A program made the translations under genes and the position numbers. Positions 1 to 9,483 of a stretch of 64,000 nucleotides of DNA are shown in pieces; position 1 is the stretch's first letter, and each line of letters starts with the position of its first letter. The notes beneath the pieces are model-generated. The model saw nothing but the letters and a program-made list of their open reading frames with translations, was not told the origin of the DNA and did no database searches. Source of the stretch: Vespertiliibacter pulmonis (GTDB taxonomy: Bacteria; Pseudomonadota; Gammaproteobacteria; Enterobacterales; Pasteurellaceae); NCBI RefSeq assembly GCF_013377275.1, contig NZ_CP016615.1:1622830-1686829 (forward strand), written 5' to 3'.

Positions 1-1332
1 GCGGGGGTATCCGTCAGTGTGATTGCTAAAAATTTGGAGACAGGGCAAATTATTGCAGAACATCAAAGCCAAGCATTTATGTTACCTGCGAGCACACAAA
101 AAGTATTTACGGCATTAGCTACTAAACTGGCACTTCCCGATGATTTTCGCTTTCAAACAGCCTTTTTGAGTAAAGGAAATATTGAAAACGGCACATTAAA
201 AGGGGATTTAATTGCTAAATTTACTGGCGATCCTACTTTATCTCATATTCAATTAACTAAATTAGTTGAGGAGTTAGGAAAGCAAGGTATTCGTCAAATT
301 ACAGGAAATTTAATTCTCGATACTAGCGTTTTTACGAGTCATAATAAGGCTTCAGGCTGGATTTGGAATGATTTATCGCTCTGTTTTAGTGCACAGCCTG
401 CAGCCGTCAATATTGACCATAACTGCTTTTATGCCAATTTAGAGGCTAGTCAGCCTGCGGGGAGTCCTGTTACGGTCAATGTACCTGCAGAATATCCTGT
501 GCAAGTATTCAGTTCTGCTTATGTAGCAGAAAATGCAGACGTTCCGTATTGTTTACTTGATGCGGTAGTGAGTGATAATAATCGTTACCATATTAAAGGT
601 TGTTTGGCTCGTCAAGACAAACCTTTTGGTTTGAGTTTTGCCGTGCAAGATCCAACAGCTTATGGGGCAAGTATGATACAAGCTAAATTAAAACACAGTG
701 GTATTAAATTTAGCGGGCAAGTACAGGTTGCAACCAAGCCTCAGACAGGTTTGTTGTTAGCGGAGCATTATTCGGTTCCACTTTCTGATTTAGTTAAAAA
801 GATGATGAAGAAATCGGATAATCAGATTGCAGATACCCTTTTTCGTACCATAGCTAATCAAAAATATAAACGCTCTGCCAGCTTTCCGCTTGCAAGCCAA
901 GCACTAAGAGATATTTTAAAAAAACAGGCAAATATTGATTTGGCAAATGGTGTTATTGTTGATGGGTCAGGACTTTCTCGTCATAATTTAGTGAATGCTC
1001 AAACAATGTTAGATGCCCTTGTTTTTATTGCAAAGAATGAGGAACAACTACATTTGTTTGAAACCTTTCCAATTGCTGGAGTAGATGGCACATTATCTGG
1101 TCGAGGATCAGTAATTACGGCTCCTTTAGCAAATAATCTTATTGCGAAAACTGGTGCATTAAAAGGTGTATATAATTTAGCAGGTTTTATGAGCAATGTG
1201 CGAGGAGAACGGATTGCTTTTGTTGAATTTATCAATGGTTATTCCACCTCGCAAAATATAGAAAGTAAAACTAAACGAGCCCCCCTTAATCAGTTTGAAA
1301 ATGCGTTATTTATGAACTTGTATAACGAGTAA
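1..1332 (+). CDS. dacB: D-alanyl-D-alanine carboxypeptidase / endopeptidase PBP4 (5' end missing)
   Basis: Periplasmic class C penicillin-binding protein that trims and cleaves peptidoglycan peptides. The reading frame is open to the left edge of the window, so the signal peptide and first residues are missing; the GTG at 19 is not a real start. All three active-site motifs are visible: the S-T-Q-K tetrad (serine codon at 91), S-D-N in KKSDNQIADT around 811-840, and K-T-G in AKTGALKG around 1147-1170. The C-terminus is complete, ending at TAA 1330-1332. No clear terminator follows. The 275-base gap to the efflux genes holds one USS at 1461-1469 and nothing else I recognise. Confidence 0.93.
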   Translation, partial: AGVSVSVIAKNLETGQIIAEHQSQAFMLPASTQKVFTALATKLALPDDFRFQTAFLSKGNIENGTLKGDLIAKFTGDPTLSHIQLTKLVEELGKQGIRQITGNLILDTSVFTSHNKASGWIWNDLSLCFSAQPAAVNIDHNCFYANLEASQPAGSPVTVNVPAEYPVQVFSSAYVAENADVPYCLLDAVVSDNNRYHIKGCLARQDKPFGLSFAVQDPTAYGASMIQAKLKHSGIKFSGQVQVATKPQTGLLLAEHYSVPLSDLVKKMMKKSDNQIADTLFRTIANQKYKRSASFPLASQALRDILKKQANIDLANGVIVDGSGLSRHNLVNAQTMLDALVFIAKNEEQLHLFETFPIAGVDGTLSGRGSVITAPLANNLIAKTGALKGVYNLAGFMSNVRGERIAFVEFINGYSTSQNIESKTKRAPLNQFENALFMNLYNE

Positions 1333-1608
1333 TAAGATCTAAGCACTTGTTTTAGTTCAAATTGAGATATGTTTGTGTTTGCTAAATAATCAAAAAATAG
1401 TAGAATAGGCGGCTATTTTAGGTTTTGGTTTATCCACTATTATTGCATTATTGTTTTGCTACAAGCGGTTATTTAATAGCTAAATTTTGCAGATAATCAA
1501 TATTTTTAAAAAGAATAAACCCTAAAAGCTTACCTGATAACATAAGAGAGTTATTGAAAATGGCTTATGTATGAGGGAGAGTAATTCTAGTTTAATAATG
1601 GAGCAACT

Positions 1609-2805
1609 ATGTCAGATGCAGTTAAAAAGCCCTCTTTTCTTAAAAGATTTGGCTTTGTCTTGATTTTATTATTGGTCGCACTGATTTTTATCGGTGTTGT
1701 TGGCCTCAATATGTTTATTGATCAGCAAAAGGCGGCCTATGCAAAATCTGCCCCAGAGAAATCATCATTAGTAACTGTAATGAAAGTTGAAGGTAAAGAG
1801 TGGACTCCTGCTATTGAAGCAGTAGGTTATGTTCGCCCAAATCAAGGAGCGATGTTAAGTTCTCAAGTCAGTGGTACGGTTAATCATATTTTGGTGAAAT
1901 CAGGCGATATAGTAAAAAAAGGACAGCTATTAGTAGAATTAGATAGTTCGGTAGAACAGGCATCTTTGCGTGCAATGGAAGCCCAATTGCCTAGTGTGCA
2001 AGCAACCTATAACCGTTTTCAAACGTTAATTGCTTCAAATAGCGCATCAAAATCAGAATTAGACAATGCCCGTTCAGCTTATAATCAGTTAGTTGCGAAT
2101 ATTGAATCGTTAAAAGCATCAATTAAGCGCCGCCAGATTTATGCTCCATTTGATGGTCAGGCTGGGATCGTTAAAATCAATGTAGGTCAATACATCAATA
2201 TGGGGACTGAAATCGTGCGAGTAGAAGATCGCAGTAAAATGAAAGTAAGCTTTACATTGCCTCAAACGGATTTAGAACGTCTTTCTTTTGGACAAAAAGT
2301 AACTGTATCCGCAGATGCATTATCAGGACAAACATTTGATGCACGTATTTCTGCCATTGATCCCGCAGTAAATAAATCGACAGGTTTAGTTGAGCTTGAG
2401 GCAACAGTAGATGGTAGAGATAAACTCTATTCAGGTATGTTTGCTCGTTTACGCATTGCATTACCAACAGAAAGAGAACAGGTTGTTGTCCCACAAATTG
2501 CTGTTACTTACACAATGTATGGTGAAAGTGCCTATGTGATTGAGCCTTTATCAGCAGAAGAAAAAGCAAAATTTGAGCAATCTAAAATGTATGGAGATAA
2601 TGTCAATAAATTAGCTCGAGTAAAACAAGTCGAAGTAAAAACTGCAGATCGTCAAGGAATTTATGCACAGTTAATCTCTGGTGTTAAAGTAGGTGATACG
2701 ATTGTAACGGGTGGTTTCCAACGGTTACATAATAATGCGTTGGTTGAAATATCTGATAAAGCAGGTGTAGGAACAACACAACCTTCTAAAAATACACGTT
2801 TATAA
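1609..2805 (+). CDS. RND efflux pump periplasmic adaptor (membrane fusion protein)
   Basis: 398-residue HlyD/AcrA-type adaptor linking an inner-membrane RND pump to an outer-membrane channel. It has an N-terminal membrane anchor (about residues 15-35), a biotinyl/lipoyl-like domain near residues 70-110 (SGDIVKKGQLLVELDSS), a helical hairpin, the second lipoyl half (APFDGQAGIVKINVGQYI) and a beta-barrel/membrane-proximal C-terminal region. GGAG six bases before the ATG fixes the start. It is followed directly by the pump gene, so both are surely one operon. No outer-membrane channel gene and no TetR-type regulator are adjacent. The substrate cannot be told from sequence. Confidence 0.92.
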   Translation: MSDAVKKPSFLKRFGFVLILLLVALIFIGVVGLNMFIDQQKAAYAKSAPEKSSLVTVMKVEGKEWTPAIEAVGYVRPNQGAMLSSQVSGTVNHILVKSGDIVKKGQLLVELDSSVEQASLRAMEAQLPSVQATYNRFQTLIASNSASKSELDNARSAYNQLVANIESLKASIKRRQIYAPFDGQAGIVKINVGQYINMGTEIVRVEDRSKMKVSFTLPQTDLERLSFGQKVTVSADALSGQTFDARISAIDPAVNKSTGLVELEATVDGRDKLYSGMFARLRIALPTEREQVVVPQIAVTYTMYGESAYVIEPLSAEEKAKFEQSKMYGDNVNKLARVKQVEVKTADRQGIYAQLISGVKVGDTIVTGGFQRLHNNALVEISDKAGVGTTQPSKNTRL

Positions 2806-2817
2806 TTGAGGAAAATG

Positions 2818-5800
2818 ATGAAATTTACCGATATTTTTATTAAACGACCTGTTTTAGCTATAAGTATCAGTATCGTTATTGTTATTTTAGGATTGCAAGC
2901 GATATTTAAGCTGCAAGTGCGTGAATATCCTGAAATGGTAAATACTATTGTAACGGTTTCAACTGTTTATCCAGGGGCTGATGCGGAAACAATGCAATCG
3001 TTTGTTACTTCTAAATTAGAGGAGTCAATTGCACAAGCAAACAATATAGATTATATCACCTCATCAAGCGCTGCAAATAGTAGTAGGATCACGATTAAAA
3101 TGCGGTTGAATACTAATCCAGGTATTGCTGTGGCAGACATTGCATCAAAAGTGAATGCGGTTCGTTCAGAGTTGCCATTAGGAATTGAAGATCCTTCTAT
3201 TTCAGCGTCAAATGGCTCAATGGAAGCGATAATGTTTGTTCGCTTTGCATCTAATCAACTTTCAGCACCTCAAATTACAGATTATGTGGAACGTGTAGTG
3301 AAGCCACAATTATTCACTGTAAGTGGTGTTTCAAAAGTAACAATATTTGGTGGAACAGATTTTGGGCTACGGATTTGGTTAGATCCAGATAAAATGGCGG
3401 GGCTTGGGCTATCTGCTCCAGAAGTTATGGCTTCGTTGTCTGTTAACAATGTGCAAACTGCGGCAGGTAATACCAATGGTTATTTCACTGCTTATGCAAA
3501 TAAAGTGGAATCTACTACACGCAATGTTGAGCAGTTAAGTAATTTAGTTGTGCGTACTACCGCAAGCGGTCAGCAAATTAAATTAAAAGATATTGCAAAA
3601 ATTGAATTAGATAAAAATAACGATAATAGTCGTGCTATTGTAAATGGAGCCGATGCAGTTGTTCTTGCCGTTGAGGCAGCGAGTACGGCTAACTCATTAA
3701 CCGTTGCTAAAAATTTATATCCGTTATTTGATAAAATCAAAAAAGATGTTCCCGCATCAATGGAACTAGAGGTGATGTATGATAAAACTATTGCCATCAA
3801 TAGTTCTATCCAAGAAGTAATTAAAACTATCTTTGAAGCAACACTCATTGTTTTAGTTGTGATTACCCTATTTTTAGGTTCATTCCGTGCAATGATTATC
3901 CCAATTATTACCATTCCAATTTCACTCGTTGGGGTAATAATGGTGTTGCAGGGCTTTGGCTTCTCTCTGAATTTGCTAACTTTACTTGGGTTAATTTTAG
4001 CTATCGGTTTAGTTGTTGATGATGCGATTGTCGTACTTGAAAACGTCGACCGCCATATTAAAGAGGGAGAAACACCATTTAGAGCTGCAATTATTGGTAC
4101 ACGAGAAATTGCAACACCTGTTATTGCTATGACAGTAACCTTAATGGCAGTGTATTCACCAATGGCGTTAATGGGTGGAATTACAGGAACATTGTTTAAA
4201 GAGTTTGCTTTAACTTTAGCAGGGTCCGTATTTATTTCAGGCGTAGCGGCATTAACATTATCACCAATGATGTCAAGCCGAATTTTGAAAAAAACGGAAG
4301 AAGGTAAGCAGAGTAAATTAGAGCGTTGTGTTGATGGTTTTCTTACAAAAATGACAACCTGTTATACGAATATGCTTAGTTTTGTGATGACAATGCGTAA
4401 ATCAATGTTAGTTTTTGCATTGGCTATATTCTCAACAGTTCCGTTCTTATTGAAATCATTGCCAACCGAGCTTGCACCCTCAGAAGACCGTGGCATTCTT
4501 ATGGCGATTGCAAATGGGCCGTCAAACGTAAATTTAGATTACATTCAAGATATTATGGTACCTTTTGCAAATGAAACACAAAAAATTCCAGAAGTAAGTG
4601 CTACTCAAATTATGCCGGGCTATCCGAGTAGTAATAGTGCATTTGCATTATTACCGTTAGTCGATTGGAGTGAGCGTACTCGTTCGCAGACAGAAGTATT
4701 AGGGGCTATTAACCAAATCATACAACGTGTTGCTGAAGTATCTATAATGGCATTCCCAGTCCCTGAAATTTCAACCGGTGAGAGCGATTTACCGTTTTCG
4801 TTAGTGATTACGACTGCTAATGATTACACTAAATTAGCAGAAGTTGCACAGCAATTTTTATTAGAGGCACAACGTTCAGGTAAATTCTTCTTCAGTACCT
4901 TAGACTTGAAATTTGATACAGCATTAATGCGGATCAATTTAGATCGTGAGAAATTAGGGACTTATGGTATTACAGTACAACAAATCAGCTCAACATTGGG
5001 GAGCTATTTATCTGGCGCAACGTTAGCTAGAGTTGATATTGATAACCGCCCTTATAATATAGTGTCGCAAGTTGAACGTAGAAATCGTTTAAATCCACAA
5101 GATCTTGGTAATTATTTTGTTACAGCAAGTAATGGCGACTCTATACCGTTAAGTGCATTTGTTACGATGAAATTAGAAACAAGACCAGCAAGTTTAAGCC
5201 GTCTAAATCAGTTAAATTCAGCAAAAATTACAGGTATTTTATCGGGATCAATGGGGGATACGGTTGCTTGGGCAGAAGCAAAAGCAGCAGAAATTTTACC
5301 AGCTGGTTATCAATATGACTTTATGAGTGAGTCTCGTCAGTACAAACAAGAGGGTAATGCCTTAGCGATTACTTTTTCACTGGCAGTTGTGATGATTTAT
5401 TTAGTACTAGCTATTCAGTTTGAATCATGGCGTGATCCGTTAGTGATTTTAGTGTCTGTGCCTTTAGCAATTAGTGGATCATTATTTGTGCTAAATATTT
5501 TAGGATTGGCAGGTGTATCTGGTTCCACTTTAAATATTTATTCGCAAGTGGGCTTGATTACGTTGGTCGGTTTGATCACTAAACACGGTATTTTGATGTG
5601 TGAAGTAGCAAAAGAAGAACAGCTTCATCACGGCAAATCAAGAGCAGAAGCAATTTTCTATGCTGCAAAAATTCGGTTACGCCCAATTTTAATGACAACT
5701 GCCGCAATGATTGCAGGATTAGTACCATTGTTATTTGCAACAGGAGCGGGGGCAGTTATGCGTTTTAGTATTGGGATTGTTATTGTAGCAGGTTTAGCGA

Positions 5801-5913
5801 TAGGAACGATCTTTACTCTGTTTGTGTTACCTGTTATTTACACTTTCTTAGCGAGTGAGCATAAACCGCTAATGGAATTTGATGAAAATCAAGTGAATAC
5901 AAAAATCAAATAA
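2818..5913 (+). CDS. RND efflux pump inner-membrane permease (HAE1 type)
   Basis: Large proton-driven multidrug exporter of the AcrB/MexB family, about 1031 residues, with the usual 12 membrane helices and two large periplasmic loops. The N-terminus MKFTDIFIKRPVLA is typical. A GLVVDDAIVV segment in the first membrane block matches the RND helix-4 proton-relay region carrying paired aspartates. An in-frame TTG touches the stop of the adaptor gene, but AGGA at 2809-2812 sits two bases before ATG 2815 and five before ATG 2818, so 2818 is preferred and 2815 is the alternative. Transcription probably ends at the inverted USS pair downstream. Confidence 0.93.
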   Translation: MKFTDIFIKRPVLAISISIVIVILGLQAIFKLQVREYPEMVNTIVTVSTVYPGADAETMQSFVTSKLEESIAQANNIDYITSSSAANSSRITIKMRLNTNPGIAVADIASKVNAVRSELPLGIEDPSISASNGSMEAIMFVRFASNQLSAPQITDYVERVVKPQLFTVSGVSKVTIFGGTDFGLRIWLDPDKMAGLGLSAPEVMASLSVNNVQTAAGNTNGYFTAYANKVESTTRNVEQLSNLVVRTTASGQQIKLKDIAKIELDKNNDNSRAIVNGADAVVLAVEAASTANSLTVAKNLYPLFDKIKKDVPASMELEVMYDKTIAINSSIQEVIKTIFEATLIVLVVITLFLGSFRAMIIPIITIPISLVGVIMVLQGFGFSLNLLTLLGLILAIGLVVDDAIVVLENVDRHIKEGETPFRAAIIGTREIATPVIAMTVTLMAVYSPMALMGGITGTLFKEFALTLAGSVFISGVAALTLSPMMSSRILKKTEEGKQSKLERCVDGFLTKMTTCYTNMLSFVMTMRKSMLVFALAIFSTVPFLLKSLPTELAPSEDRGILMAIANGPSNVNLDYIQDIMVPFANETQKIPEVSATQIMPGYPSSNSAFALLPLVDWSERTRSQTEVLGAINQIIQRVAEVSIMAFPVPEISTGESDLPFSLVITTANDYTKLAEVAQQFLLEAQRSGKFFFSTLDLKFDTALMRINLDREKLGTYGITVQQISSTLGSYLSGATLARVDIDNRPYNIVSQVERRNRLNPQDLGNYFVTASNGDSIPLSAFVTMKLETRPASLSRLNQLNSAKITGILSGSMGDTVAWAEAKAAEILPAGYQYDFMSESRQYKQEGNALAITFSLAVVMIYLVLAIQFESWRDPLVILVSVPLAISGSLFVLNILGLAGVSGSTLNIYSQVGLITLVGLITKHGILMCEVAKEEQLHHGKSRAEAIFYAAKIRLRPILMTTAAMIAGLVPLLFATGAGAVMRFSIGIVIVAGLAIGTIFTLFVLPVIYTFLASEHKPLMEFDENQVNTKIK

Positions 5914-5929
5914 TTATTTTATCAGATAG

Positions 5930-6006
5930 CAAGCGGTTAGATTTGACCAATAATTTGCAAATGCGAAATTGCAAAATAATGTGAAGATCTAACCGCTTGT
6001 TTATTT
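5930..6006 (+). terminator. Inverted USS pair, probable terminator
   Basis: A perfect 13-base inverted repeat (5930-5942 and 5987-5999), each arm containing an uptake signal core, follows the RND permease stop and is followed by a T-rich stretch. The loop is long (44 bases), so it may be less efficient than a compact hairpin. Confidence 0.65.
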
Positions 6007-6065
6007 TTATTTCTACCTATATTTCGGTAGAATGTTAGTGATTTTTTTCTGTTTAAGGATTTCAA

Positions 6066-7430
6066 ATGAATAAATTAAGTGTGGTAATTTTAGCTGCAGG
6101 TAAAGGAACACGAATGTATTCAGATTTGCCGAAAGTGCTTCATCCCATTGCAGGTAAAGCAATGGTTAAACATGTGATTGATACGGCAAAACAACTTAAT
6201 GCGGATAATATTCATCTTATTTATGGACACGAGGGTGAATTATTACAGCAACGTTTGCAGTCAGAACCAGTAAATTGGGTACATCAAGCGGAACAATTAG
6301 GCACAGGACACGCTATGCAACAGGCTGCCCCATTTTTTGCTGATGATGAAAATATTTTAATGCTATACGGTGATGCACCTTTAATTACTAAAGAAACATT
6401 AGAAAAGCTAATTGCCGTGAAACCAGAAAATGGGATTGGATTACTCACTGTTGTATTAGATAATCCGACAGGTTATGGTCGTATTTTACGCCATAACGGA
6501 TCGGTGGTGGGTATTGTTGAACAGAAAGATGCAACGGAAGAGCAACTTAAAATTCAAGAGATCAATACGGGCGTAATGGTTGCTAGCGGAAAAAGTTTTA
6601 GAAAATGGCTCTCACAATTAGATAATAACAATGCCCAAGGTGAATATTACATTACTGATGTGATTGCAATGGCAAATTGTGATGGCTTTGAAGTTAAAAC
6701 TATTCAGGCAACAGATTTAATGGAAGTAGAGGGAGCAAATAATCGCTTACAGCTAATGGCTCTTGAACGCTATTTTCAACAAAAACAGGCAGAAAAATTA
6801 TTATTGGCTGGCGTAACCATTTTGGATCCACAACGTTTTGACCTACGAGGCAGTTTGAAACACGGTAAAGATGTTGAAATTGATGTTAATGTTATTATTG
6901 AGGGCGACGTTATCTTAGGTAATAGAGTTAAAGTTGGTGCGGGTGTAATTCTTAAAAATTGTATAGTGGAAGATAATGTTGAAATTAAGCCGTATTCCGT
7001 CATTGAGCAAGCCACTATTGGTGAAGATGCTCGTATTGGTCCATTTTCTCGTTTACGCCCTGGCACCGAATTAGCGCCTGAAACACATATTGGTAATTTT
7101 GTTGAAATAAAAAATGCACAAATTGCACAAGGCTCTAAAGTAAATCACCTTGCCTATGTCGGTGATGCAGATATTGGCAAAGGGTGTAATATTGGTGCGG
7201 GGGTAATTACCTGTAATTATGATGGAGCAAATAAATTTAAAACAGTAATTGGTGATAATGTCTTTGTTGGCTCAGACAGTCAGTTAGTTGCACCTGTTAC
7301 GATTGCGAGTGGCTCAACGATTGGCGCTGGCTCAACGGTTACTAAAGATATTGCAGAGAATGAGTTAGTAATCAGCAGAGTGCCACAGCGTCATATTCAA
7401 GGCTGGCAGCGTCCTACTAAAAAGAAATAG
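6066..7430 (+). CDS. glmU: Bifunctional N-acetylglucosamine-1-phosphate uridyltransferase / glucosamine-1-phosphate acetyltransferase
   Basis: Cytoplasmic enzyme making UDP-GlcNAc for peptidoglycan and lipopolysaccharide. The N-terminal half is a GT-A nucleotidyltransferase with [15 protein letters not shown] at about residues 10-24; the C-terminal half is a left-handed beta-helix acetyltransferase with hexapeptide repeats ([21 protein letters not shown]). The length of 454 residues is normal for the family. TAAGGA is well spaced before ATG 6066. It is a single gene between the RND operon and rpsB. Confidence 0.98.
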   Translation: MNKLSVVILAAGKGTRMYSDLPKVLHPIAGKAMVKHVIDTAKQLNADNIHLIYGHEGELLQQRLQSEPVNWVHQAEQLGTGHAMQQAAPFFADDENILMLYGDAPLITKETLEKLIAVKPENGIGLLTVVLDNPTGYGRILRHNGSVVGIVEQKDATEEQLKIQEINTGVMVASGKSFRKWLSQLDNNNAQGEYYITDVIAMANCDGFEVKTIQATDLMEVEGANNRLQLMALERYFQQKQAEKLLLAGVTILDPQRFDLRGSLKHGKDVEIDVNVIIEGDVILGNRVKVGAGVILKNCIVEDNVEIKPYSVIEQATIGEDARIGPFSRLRPGTELAPETHIGNFVEIKNAQIAQGSKVNHLAYVGDADIGKGCNIGAGVITCNYDGANKFKTVIGDNVFVGSDSQLVAPVTIASGSTIGAGSTVTKDIAENELVISRVPQRHIQGWQRPTKKK

Positions 7431-7617
7431 AAATAATTGGAGCAAGCGGTAGTTTTTTAGTAAGTTTTGCATAAACAATGAAAATCATCATTTCTTATGA
7501 TAAAAAAATCTCGCTTTTTTACAGATTTTCCTGTAAAATTTGTCCGCTTTTTACTCGCTAAAAAGCAGAAAAACAATTTAATTTAACCCAAAATCACACA
7601 CATATCATTAACTGATT

Positions 7618-7720
7618 ATCGGGGTGCTGTTAAAAGCATTAGCTTTTAGTGGTCGGTTTTTCAGGGTATGTGGAGGCAAAACCCTTCCGTTAAGGCGGAA
7701 CTTTATAAAAGGAAAATTTT
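7618..7720 (+). promoter_or_regulatory. rpsB leader (S2 autoregulatory / t44-like region)
   Basis: The 5' leader of rpsB contains successive small hairpins: 7632-7637 with 7642-7647, a GGG...CCC pair spanning about 7664-7684, and 7685-7689 with 7696-7700, just before the ribosome binding site AAAGGA. In enterobacteria the rpsB leader is conserved, binds S2 to repress translation, and overlaps the t44 RNA annotation. The equivalence here is inferred from position and structure. Confidence 0.55.
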
Positions 7721-8440
7721 ATGGCACAAGTATCTATGCGCGATATGCTTAATGCGGGCGTTCACTTCGGTCACCAAACTCGTTACTGGAACCCAAAAAT
7801 GAAACCATTCATTTTCGGTGCTCGTAATGGTGTTCATATCATTAACTTAGAAAAAACATTACCAATGTTCAATGATGCGTTAGTAGAATTAACACGCATT
7901 GCAAGCAATAACGGTAAAGTCCTTTTCGTTGGTACAAAACGTGCAGCGTCTGATGCAGTAAAAGCAGCAGCATTAGAGAGCCAACAATTTTACGTAAATC
8001 ACCGCTGGTTAGGTGGTATGTTGACTAACTGGAAAACCGTTCGTCAATCAATTAAACGTTTAAAAGAGTTAGAAGCTCAAACTCAAGACGGCACTTTCGA
8101 TAAAATTACTAAGAAAGAAGCGTTAATGCGTACCCGTGAACTTGAAAAATTAGAATTAAGTTTAGGTGGTATTAAAGATATGGCAGGTCTTCCTGATGCA
8201 ATTTTTGTTATCGGTGCAGATTACGAACATATTGCAATTAAAGAAGCGAACAACTTAGGTATCCCTGTATTCTCTATCGTTGATACAAACGCAGATCCAG
8301 ATGGTGTAAACTACATTATTCCTGGTAACGATGATGCAGCTCGTGCGATCCAACTTTACTTAGATGCAGCAGTAGCGGCAATCAAAGAAGGTCGTGGCGA
8401 AGAAACCGTTGTAATGGCAGAAGAAGTAGCAGCAGAATAA
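7721..8440 (+). CDS. rpsB: 30S ribosomal protein S2
   Basis: 239-residue small-subunit protein needed for assembly and for S1 docking. The start [20 protein letters not shown] and the internal motif [13 protein letters not shown] are family signatures; the length is normal. AAAGGA precedes the ATG at good spacing. It is followed by tsf, the usual rpsB-tsf pair, with a hairpin between them that probably lowers read-through. Codon use is strongly biased, as expected for a highly expressed gene. Confidence 0.99.
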   Translation: MAQVSMRDMLNAGVHFGHQTRYWNPKMKPFIFGARNGVHIINLEKTLPMFNDALVELTRIASNNGKVLFVGTKRAASDAVKAAALESQQFYVNHRWLGGMLTNWKTVRQSIKRLKELEAQTQDGTFDKITKKEALMRTRELEKLELSLGGIKDMAGLPDAIFVIGADYEHIAIKEANNLGIPVFSIVDTNADPDGVNYIIPGNDDAARAIQLYLDAAVAAIKEGRGEETVVMAEEVAAE

Positions 8441-8474
8441 TTTTTCTAAGGCTCAAGCCCTTATCATAACTTGT

Positions 8475-8507
8475 GAAGCAGGGGCGGTTTGTTCCCTGCT
8501 TTTCTTT
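8475..8507 (+). terminator. Hairpin between rpsB and tsf (partial terminator)
   Basis: AAGCAGGG pairs with CCCTGCTT across a loop of about ten bases, followed by a T-rich stretch. A partial terminator or processing hairpin at this place is common in rpsB-tsf operons. Confidence 0.6.
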
Positions 8508-8532
8508 ATATATAATTTAAGAGGAATAAAAA

Positions 8533-9387
8533 ATGGCTGAAATTACAGCAGCACTCGTAAAAGAGCTTCGTGAGCGTACTGGCGCAGGTATGATGGAATG
8601 TAAAAAAGCGTTAGTTGAAGCAAATGGTGATATCGAATTAGCAATTGACAATATGCGTAAATCTGGTCAAGCAAAAGCAGCTAAAAAAGCTGGTCGTGTT
8701 GCAGCTGAAGGTGTAATTCTTGCTCGTATTGGTGCAGGTTTTGGCGTATTAGTTGAAATGAACTGTGAAACTGATTTCGTAGCAAAAGATGCAAGTTTCT
8801 TAGAATTAGGTAATGAAGTTGCTGATTACGCATTAGCAAATAAAGGAATCACGATTGAAGCATTACAAGCACATTTTGAAGAAAAACGTGCAGCATTAGT
8901 TGCAAAAATCGGTGAAAATATGAATATTCGCCGTGTTTCATTCTTAGAAGGCGAAGTATTAGGTTCATACTTACACGGTGCGAAAATTGGTGTATTAGTT
9001 GCTGGCGTAAATGCAAATGAAGAATTACTTAAGAAAGTTGCAATGCACGTTGCAGCAAGCCGTCCAGAGTTTGTAAAACCTGAAGACGTATCTGCTGAAG
9101 TTGTTGCAAAAGAACGTGAAATTCAAATTGCTATCGCAATGGAGTCTGGTAAACCACAAGCTATTGCTGAGAAAATGGTTGAAGGTCGTATGGCGAAATT
9201 TACAGGTGAAGTATCATTAACTGGTCAACCATTCGTTATGGATCCATCAAAATCTGTTGGTGAATTCTTAAAAGAACAAGGTGCAGATGTAACTGGTTTT
9301 GTACGTTTAGAAGTTGGTGAAGGTATTGAGAAAGTTGAAGAAGATTTTGCAGCTGAAGTTGCTAAAATCACTGGCGGTAATGCTTAA
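8533..9387 (+). CDS. tsf: Translation elongation factor Ts
   Basis: 284-residue nucleotide exchange factor that recycles EF-Tu-GDP. It starts with a UBA-like domain containing the signature [13 protein letters not shown], then the TDFVAKD motif that contacts EF-Tu. AGAGGA lies before ATG 8533. It is co-transcribed with rpsB and ends at a strong intrinsic terminator. Confidence 0.99.
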   Translation: MAEITAALVKELRERTGAGMMECKKALVEANGDIELAIDNMRKSGQAKAAKKAGRVAAEGVILARIGAGFGVLVEMNCETDFVAKDASFLELGNEVADYALANKGITIEALQAHFEEKRAALVAKIGENMNIRRVSFLEGEVLGSYLHGAKIGVLVAGVNANEELLKKVAMHVAASRPEFVKPEDVSAEVVAKEREIQIAIAMESGKPQAIAEKMVEGRMAKFTGEVSLTGQPFVMDPSKSVGEFLKEQGADVTGFVRLEVGEGIEKVEEDFAAEVAKITGGNA

Positions 9388-9412
9388 TTTCTCTTTATCT
9401 ATAAAAGCCTAG

Positions 9413-9441
9413 AAAAAGCGAGCATATAGCTCGCTTTTTTA
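9413..9441 (+). terminator. Intrinsic terminator after tsf
   Basis: AGCGAGC (9417-9423) pairs with GCTCGCT (9429-9435), extended by an A-run facing a T-run. A typical Rho-independent terminator; it can also serve mnmC, which converges from the other strand. Confidence 0.9.
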
Positions 9442-9483
9442 TTGCTAAATAATCTAGGTATTCAGTGTCTGCTTACTTAAATT

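Noticed and set aside
7431-7617. Extra gene between glmU and rpsB
   Set aside because: No ORF with a ribosome site; the stretch looks like the rpsB promoter and leader region.
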